Assembly (NCBI GenBank): GCA_014526335.1
Contig: JACTAT010000016.1
Coordinates: 3,593,722 to 3,657,721 of the forward strand
Origin: Chrysaora quinquecirrha
Lineage: Eukaryota; Cnidaria; Scyphozoa; Semaeostomeae; Pelagiidae
Length of the DNA stretch: 64,000 nucleotides
Direction of reading: 5' to 3'
This document shows positions 57,601 through 64,000 of the stretch, in pieces. Position 1 is the first letter of the stretch. Each line of letters begins with the position of its first letter. The translations under genes were made by a program, and so were the position numbers. The notes under the pieces were generated by a model. That model was not told where the DNA came from. It saw only the letters and a list, made by a program, of their open reading frames with translations, and searched no databases.

Positions 57601-58723
57601 TTATAATCGGGTATTTTCCATTTATTACTCATTTCTATGGAATTTCGTGTTTAATGAAGGTTTAATCCTCGTGATCCTAAAGCCACAACTTAGCCAACTG
57701 CAGAGGGGGGTCAAATCACCCTCAAAGCGTCAAGGAAAAAATCTTTCCCAACCAACAACACGCTAGCGAATCTATAATCACTACTGTGGTGGATAATCAC
57801 TACTGTGGTGGTACTATTTGCGTACTGTAATTGTAATTGTAATTGTACATTGTAATTGTACATTGTAATTGTAATTGTACATTGTTTAACGTTAGTAACA
57901 CAATAGTGATAAACACTAATTCAAACTAACATGAAGCAACTCCACAGATTGCATCAAAGATTCATTTATTACAGAAGGAACACCAACATTTAAGAACCAT
58001 GTCTTTATTAAGCTTTTGAACTCTTTGTTATTTCGGGCTGACTTGATTTCAGCTGGAAGTGAGTTCCAGATTTTGGGCCCTTGGTGGTACTTACTGCGTA
58101 CTGTGGTGGATAATCACTACTTGTGGTTGGTTACTATGCTTGCGGTGGTGGCAGTTTTGGAGTACTAACAACAGTTTGTTGAAGCGTTGGCCGGGTCATT
58201 TGAATATATTGGGTTCTATTCATTGCGTCCCAAAAGCATGCATTAACCTGCTTTTGAAAACGTCCCTGTTTTGTGGGTTTATGGTTGCACATCCTTCAAT
58301 TTTAACAGACTTTTCTCATTATTGTCCACACGGTTTGCTTTCTAGCACTGTGTACAGTATCATATTTGCAAGAATGAAAGTGAGGGCGTAAGCCCCCCTA
58401 AAGCCCCTTCTTAATTTTTCTCGACATCACCACAAGGGCTGGCCCCGACACCCCCCGACATCACGGGTTCCAATTTTGGAGACATCTTTCCAAAACACGT
58501 GGCTTGTTGAAACAGGAAGTTGTTGTTTTTCAGAGATATTCGATCATGATGATGACATCATGATCAGCGATGATCAGCCGCGCTTTCGGAGGCGGGAAAA
58601 TGTCTTGCAACCAGAAGCTGTCAAATTCCTCTCAATAGTTTCAATCACATTAAAGTTATCAGAAACTAAGTAAATTCTAGAATTTTCACATACGACTCGC
58701 CGTCTTCGTATCTCAGGAGACAT
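54669..58723 (-). CDS. bHLH-Orange transcription factor, HES/HEY family
   Basis: This is a nuclear DNA-binding repressor of the Notch-responsive Hairy/E(spl)/HEY type. There are four coding exons: 58694-58723 (MSPEIRRRRV), 56876-56959, 55212-55290 and 54669-55123, giving 215 residues. The basic region is RRRRVAIEKRRRDKIN, with helix 1 QYLDELSKLVP. The loop junction EKM-NCTKLEKAE has the same length as HEY, which confirms the exon-2 donor. Helix 2 is AEVLEMTVDYVRRL. An Orange domain follows (FERKRGFMTCLSHIKNYL, then a second helix). The basic region lacks the HES-type Pro. The protein ends in TELTALLI without a WRPW or YRPW groucho-binding tail, so co-repressor binding may differ or a tail may have been lost. 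The exon-2 donor (GTACAC) lies at the end of a miniature transposon. Phases are 0, 0 and 1, and all agree. Assignment to HES, HEY or HELT subfamily is open. Confidence 0.87.
55330..55680. repeat. GTACTGTGGAGGATACCATCA minisatellite, forward arm
   Basis: About 16 tandem units of roughly 18-22 bp, alternating GGATACCATCAGTACTGTGG with shorter GGATATTCAGTACTGTGG. It lies in intron 2 of the bHLH gene. Confidence 0.9.
56163..56352. repeat. Same minisatellite, reverse arm
   Basis: Nine or so units in reverse complement (CCACAGTACTGATGGTATCC and CCACAGTACTGAATATCCTC) with a C9 run at 56257. About 480 bp separate it from the forward arm. Confidence 0.9.
56591..56872. mobile_element. MITE family A, left-truncated copy abutting a bHLH splice donor
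   Basis: The interior matches the copy at 50019 from AGCAACTAAGAAGTC onward. The right end TTGCTATTAAAAAAAAGTG is intact and followed by TA (56873-56874) and then the last base of the intron boundary. On the minus strand, the host bHLH exon 2 (56876-56959) ends immediately beside it. Confidence 0.8.
57137..57226. repeat. TTCCTCTTCA/TTCCTCCTCG decamer array
   Basis: About nine decamers in intron 1 of the bHLH gene (strongly pyrimidine on the plus strand). Confidence 0.85.
57775..57890. repeat. ATCACTACTGTGGTGG and TGTAATTGTA repeats
   Basis: Two ATAATCACTACTGTGGTGG units (57775-57812) are followed by TGTAATTG/TGTACATTG units to 57890. The first unit recurs at about 58110-58135 and resembles the 55330 minisatellite core (TACTGTGG). 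Confidence 0.7.
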
Positions 58724-61304
58724 CTTTCCTGGGGGACTTTCATCAAGTCTATGACAAAAAATAAACCATGAAAAAGTTTAAAAATAAAACCAGACATACG
58801 AACTCCGAAATTCTCTAACTGGGAAGAAAGTTGCAATCTTGCACGTGTCTAGAGAGCGCAGAAATTCAGCCTTTTACTGCCAATGGACTGTAGAGTGTTT
58901 TGATGATGTCCAAGTCTAGGTACCATGTCTGCCATGACAACTTTGGAGCTCAACAATTTAGGCCGAAAATCCAAGTTTAGAAAATCGAAAACAATCTCCA
59001 AATTTCACCGTTAAATAACCAACAATAAAGTGTAACTGGAGTTTCGGTTTTAGTAAGTTTAAGATGGAAAATTTTGTAGTATTTGAGACTGGGGTACCAC
59101 CCCATATTTCGTCCTAAATTTCGAAATCATGCACATGTGAGCTACGGAGCCCGCCTTCAAGTCCCCAGACAATTTTCAGGATGTTTTGACAGAAACTCGA
59201 CGATATTTCCACTGAAATTGAAGAAAAAACGAATAAAAATACAAATTACCCTTCATGATTGCTTATATCCTGAAGTCTTCTCTTCATTTTGGCAAATATT
59301 GTCTCAATTTTGTGAGTATTATGTTCTCCGATCAGTTGAGGTTCAAAATGAATAAACAGTAATTGTGTTGTTCGAAATTTGAAGCCCTTGAGATCATTGA
59401 ATGGCACGCGTCCTAATTGGCTCTCACTAAGCCATACTGAATCCTGATTGGACAATCGAGAAAAGGCGCGTGGAGATACAATCTTGCCACGCTTGACTGG
59501 CCTTGAGGGTGAAATGAACGTGCCTCCGCCAAAGTATTGGGGGGTACTTCCATTGTTCGTTGTACTAGACGTGCCGCCCAAATGGGTAACTTTCTTAGCG
59601 CCAATTTCCCTACATATGGGTTGATTTTTCGTAAAGAATCTTTACACATGGGTAGTAAAATATATAAAAAATTTTAGACATGCATTGCTTTGAAAATCCT
59701 GATAAAAGTGCGTTTTAGCTTTCAGCACAAATGCCTTTTCGCCGCATTTAGAGTTGCGTCAGGCGTTAAATTGGGTTCAACCATTTGAGATATTGGTACA
59801 AATGGGTAATCGTTGTTTTTTCTATACATGGGTACCATGACTGGAAAAACTGGTCATTTGAACAATGAAGAACCCCACCAGGGCTTATGCTTGGAATGTT
59901 TCATTCATTGGAATGTTTCATTCATTGCCTCCCCTACCTAGCCCGCCCCTAGCCTGTGGCAGAATGGGGGGGTCATGGTTGAAAAGGGTCCACACAAATC
60001 CAGTACACTTGTTTTAATTAGCAACTGCTCAGTAAGCAACTAGGGCTGAGATTTTGTTAAATTTTCTGGTGAAATAGCTTTCTCTATACTGTACATCCTT
60101 GCAAACTTGTCAATTGCATTGAAAAGACAGAAAAGAGCCAAAATAAGAGGTTTTAGGGGATACCAGTCATTCTGTGAGGGCTGAAATACTAGATATGTTA
60201 AGCAACTCTTGAGGGCTGGACCGAAGTCCAGTCGCTTATTGATTTGGAAAAAAGTGTGTGAAGAAACCTGATAGGGGGTCCAAGCAGAAAGAAAATTCAT
60301 TTTGGTGTCTGAATATTCTCCGTCTTTTGGGTCTGCTGCACAGACAAGCTACTTACAAGTTTTTTCTTTCTTGTGTTGTATGGGTTGTGGTATGGTTTGT
60401 ACTGTGTTGCGATTTGTTAGCGATCCTTAGTAGGAGCCTAGGGCCGACTCTCCAAGACAACTATCGCATTTCATTGAATAGAACTTTTGTTGAATATAAT
60501 GAATGCTCTTGGAATGCTATTACATGTCGTCATAATGCTTGTGTCTATTATAATTGAAATTTGCTAAATTTCCATAGAGTTCAGAGGGCCTAAAGAGTTG
60601 TTTATGCAAACCGAAAACGGACTAAAAATTATTTCCTAGTATAAGGTTCACTTGCATTGTTGAGACAACACAAAGCTAACAGTGATCAGAAAATATGAAC
60701 GGCACACTCAGCAAATCTAGACGAAACCGACTACCAAGAAGAGGAAAGTAATTTTAATTTTTTGCAATTTTATGATTTTTGCTACCTACTTTTTGCTCAT
60801 AATGATTATCAATTTTATATCATTACTTGGTACTTATCAAATTGCGCGATGCCATTTTCACATTAGAATTATAGAATCACGTGACCACATGTAAATGCAC
60901 TTAAAAGTAATTACAGTTATTTTTAAACTGGTAATTCATATTGTGCATGAACCGGGATTCTTTATGTTGTTAGGGAGCTTTTTAACTCATTTTTGAGTTT
61001 TGTTTTGGCAAAAAGACCGTTTTGGTTATTTTCTCTTTTCATGAGGCCCTGTTTCTTGCGGTTGCAACCTGTTGCACCTACACCTCTATCACGCCATGAT
61101 CCAAAAGGTCCAGAGGAACAGAAAACGGTCCACTTCTCTTCCGCTTTTGTCGAGGCCAAATTTCGTTCACGTGACCAAGCCCAGGCCTGTGTCAGGTGGT
61201 TGAACGATGAGGTCAGGTCAAAGAGCACCTGCCTGCGGAAAAATTGAAGCCACAAAAACAGACGAAAAAAAAAGACAGATAAAAATACATTCCTTGTTTA
61301 AAAT
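58724..61304. other. Divergent intergenic region, bHLH to plus-strand gene
   Basis: It holds one family A MITE (60006-60256) and a degenerate ATGGGTA-rich stretch (59575-59880). It should contain the bHLH promoter near 58724 and the promoter of the plus-strand gene near 61100-61300, but no clear TATA or initiator was found. Confidence 0.45.
60006..60256. mobile_element. MITE family A copy
   Basis: Left end CACTTGTTTTAATTAGCAAC after TA; right end GTCGCTTATTGATTTGGAAA then AAAGTG. 251 bp, same interior subtype as 8996 and 49544. Confidence 0.7.
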
Positions 61305-62977
61305 ATGAGTGCAAAAACGAGAGATGAACCGTCAAATAATGAAGCTTTTGAAGGTAAATCTGAAGAATATAGATTTTTACCACATTCGCCATCCCATATT
61401 GGAATCTTTTGGTTGTTTTGGCTAAGTAGGACCTGTTCGTTGAGGTGGGCCTAAACAAAACCATGCGAGGGGCTAACTGGCTATCTGATAATATCAGTGT
61501 TTATGCCATAAAGGGCAAGAGTGTTTTGTTCCACCAGTTCCACCTCAAACTGAGGTGATGTTATTAATGGATTTGTAGATGTTCAAAATGTCTAATATTG
61601 CAAAAAAACTACGTAGGCTACAGCCTATTTTTTACAGGTGGGATGCAAGACACTTTTTAGCAGAGGGCAGTCATGGCATTGGGATTTCACAAAAAAATGG
61701 GGTACCTATAGGATGTGTCAAAAAGCAGATGCAATATCATGGGATAGAGGAATCCCATTTTCAGGGCTATGGAGAGAGGAAGCCCAGCTCCGAGGGCTAT
61801 CAAATTGTACCTCGTAATCACATGACAAATCATCAAATTGTAATGAAGGTGCTGTGATCTGGTGGTCTAATCCAGTTGGCTCATGGTGACAGAAGCTCAT
61901 TGAGGTCAGGGTTCAAACCCAAGTCAAGGTAGTGTCACAGCAAGGCAAGGGTGGAGGTCTCAATTAGTAAACCTATTACTGAGATCCTAGCGACTGGTGC
62001 TAAAAAGCACCATTTCACCTTCACCTTTCACAAACAGGCCTTCATGCAGTTTGCAGGGAAGCATAAAGAATTTCAATTTTTGCAGGACCTTTCCTAGGCA
62101 CCCAAACCCCCCTCTCTCAACGGTACTGCCTATTTTGCACACTCTAAAGTTGTCTTTCTCTGTATCTTTATTGAAATAGAAGGTTCTATCTAGATTTTCA
62201 AATTGTTTTGTAATCAACAGGTTACCGAGACTTTCTTGACGAAACTGATGGAATGATGGTGGCAAGAGCATTTAGAAAAAAAGCTGACGTAAGCTTAAAA
62301 ATCTAGTTAACTTGAACCTTGATATCTCTTGATAGGGGGCTTGATACCTTTTGAGGGGCATGTTTGTGTTAGCAAGAAATATTTGTTTGTTTAAATTCAA
62401 GATATGAACAACTCTTTCAAGTATTTTGTTTTGTTTGCTGGAAAACATAAAAACCCTCTTTTGTGCCACCCTCTTTTCATTCTCTCTCTAATGTGGTATC
62501 TGTGGTGCAGTGGTTAGCATGTAGGGCTCACAATGAAAATGTTGTGGGTTTGAACCACGGTCTTTCCACTTGTGATTGCAGAGATAACAACCTTGGGCAA
62601 ATTATAAACAGAAATGTGCCTCTCTCTACCTAAGTGTATAAATAGGGTACAGTTATGAGGTGGCTGCACCCTGCTATATGCTATATGCATTTAGACCAGG
62701 GGTAAAGTGTAAAGTCGACTGAGTAGCCATATGCTAGTAGTAGACCCAAAAATAACAACTTTACCTTTTACTTTTATGCTGCTCTTCTGGTGGGCAAGGG
62801 TATTATGAACACATTTCTCCAGACACATAGAGGAATTAGCATATAATTCTTTCTTCTTAATTTTTAGGAGCTTCAATCCCAGTTATTGGAGAAGTTTGAT
62901 GCACAGTTCAATGATCTTGTGGAAAATTGTGTTGATGAACTGCAGGTACCATCAAGTGGAGTTAGGAAACATATCAA
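61305..62977 (+). CDS. Unidentified gene, first three coding exons, runs off the right edge
   Basis: The exons are 61305-61353 (MSAKTRDEPSNNEAFE), 62221-62288 (YRDFLDETDGMMVARAFRKK) and 62868-62977 (LQSQLLEKFDAQFNDLVENC and on to VRKHI). Donors are GTAAAT, GTAAGC and GTGAGT; acceptors are CAACAG and TTTTAG. Phases are 1, 0 and 2 and all fit. An earlier donor at CTGCAG/GTACC (62945) is also possible. The product is acidic to mixed-charge and probably helical. I do not recognise it; a kinetochore/MIS12-complex-like small helical protein was considered but not supported. It is transcribed away from the bHLH gene, with ATGs 2.6 kb apart. No further exon was recognised up to 64000. Confidence 0.6.
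61855..62035 (+). mobile_element. tRNA-derived SINE copy
   Basis: A box GGTGGTCTAATCCAG, B box AGGGTTCAAACCC, body AGTAAACCTATTACTGAGAT, CCTAGCGACTGGTGC and CACCTTCACCTTTCAC. It lies in the first intron of the unidentified plus-strand gene. Confidence 0.75.
62493..62660 (+). mobile_element. tRNA-like SINE, third type
   Basis: A box GGTGCAGTGGTTAGCATG and B box GGGTTTGAACCAC, followed by TAAACAGAAATGTGCC and TGTATAAATAGGGTAC. It lies in the second intron of the plus-strand gene. Confidence 0.55.
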
Positions 62978-64000
62978 GTGAGTACAGTGTCTCTTGATCT
63001 TGCAATGTCCGTCAGTGACCTAGCCGGGGGGCAAAAGGTCAGGGGTGATATCTTCTCCAATCATTGCCAAGATAAATTTTGAATACAGGCTAAATGTGAT
63101 GAAATTGTCCTAGGATATGACTTGTCTACATTTCTTAATCCCACACCCTAATTTGCTTTGACTATGCCATTTTGCCCCTCATGTTTTTGGATGTCTGGGT
63201 ATGCCAATGTGTCCAGAAAGACTTCCACTGTCTTCCCATCAGAAGGGCGTGGAATGGCATTGCAGGAGAAGTGTACCAAAGAGACTCATTGTGGCTTTAC
63301 AAGCCCCAAGACAAGATCACAGAAGGCTGCCCAAAGATTGCATCTGCAATTGATACAGATACATGTTTTTGATAAGAACACTTTTCTTCGATTTCAGCCT
63401 GCCTGTTTCTTATTTTGGAAGTGATTTTCACTAACTTATCACCCCTACCTTCTCAAAACATGTTAAAATGTGTTTCCATGCAAGGGTTTTACGCTGGTAA
63501 ACTTTGCTTGTTCGATTTCTAATAGTTTCGGAGATAGCAAAAGAATTTGACCCAAATTTCAGCCTGGTGTTTCGTACCTTTTATGGTCTCGTATTTTTTT
63601 TGTTCCTTAGATCCATGCATTTCAATTTAAGACCTGCCTTCTCTGAAACCCTAGCTTTGCCCCTGACAAGGATGTTTGTGTTAGAAGCTTATTTTTCAGT
63701 TTCTTTAAAAGCTTTTATCTTATTTAGTGTTTATGATGAAGAAGGAAGAAAAGTTTTCATGGCAAGAGAATCACTGCTTACGTGAGCCTTACTTTTGTTA
63801 CTATTTCAGTATCATTATTCATGAATACTTGAATAATTGACACTGTTCTTGTTAAATTCGGCCAATGGCTTCCATTTCTAAAAGAACTGTCTGGGGCACA
63901 TGCTGAAGGTCCACATCATCAATATAGTTGCCAGTATGCTGTCCTGTTTGTTTGCTTGCTTGCTTGTGACAGCGGAAACATTTTCTGATGTTCTTAAAAG
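62978..64000. other. Right edge, presumed intron of the plus-strand gene
   Basis: No further exon recognised. GTGATTTTCACTAACTTATC and CAAGGGTTTTACGC (63420-63495) are diverged relatives of 53440-53510 (ATTGGTTCAACTGACTTTTAG, CAAGGACTCCACAC), so a dispersed repeat lies here. The last 30 bp look like the start of repeat family E. Confidence 0.45.

Noticed and set aside
59246..59649. Minus-strand open frames of 78 and 111 codons (around SRLSNQDSVWLSESQL)
   Set aside because: Considered as bHLH exon 1, but its donor phases would place a stop or wrong frame in exon 2. The MSPEIRRRRV exon at 58694-58723 fits instead.

Overview
This is a piece of an invertebrate animal nuclear genome. It is AT-rich, its genes are split into many short exons with GT-AG introns, and the space between exons is filled with miniature inverted-repeat transposons, tRNA-derived SINEs, one LINE and microsatellites. 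A single-exon orphan class A GPCR lies inside an intron and another lies nearby. Together with the repeat style this fits a cnidarian such as a coral or sea anemone, but that is an inference. No prokaryotic or viral genes were seen.

Main gene (minus strand, about 1092-45910): the N-terminal part of TRRAP, the giant PIKK-like scaffold of the SAGA and NuA4/TIP60 acetyltransferase complexes. I located 53 coding exons, from the ATG at 45910 to the last one at 1092-1196, together about 1,516 codons. Phases join cleanly everywhere except at two points (31719-32939 and 25088-27780), where at least one exon each was not found. The C-terminal half, including the FAT and pseudokinase region, lies beyond the left edge. 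The 8.1 kb intron 15981-24110 contains a same-strand class A GPCR (20056-20984). The intron 38390-41083 contains a truncated LINE.

Upstream of TRRAP (45911-54668) there is a candidate promoter region, then a second class A GPCR (47312-48461, minus, two single-base frameshifts), then a 6 kb repeat-rich stretch without a recognised gene. Next is a four-exon bHLH-Orange (HES/HEY-type) transcription factor (54669-58723, minus). Its second intron carries a GTACTGTGG minisatellite in two opposite-facing arms, and its exon-2 splice donor coincides with the end of a miniature transposon. At the right edge (61305-62977, plus) begins an unidentified gene of at least three exons that runs off the window.

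Both GPCRs and the LINE carry single-base frameshifts, most of them at or next to short homopolymers. TRRAP and the bHLH gene read without frameshift, so the GPCR lesions may be either assembly errors or real decay.
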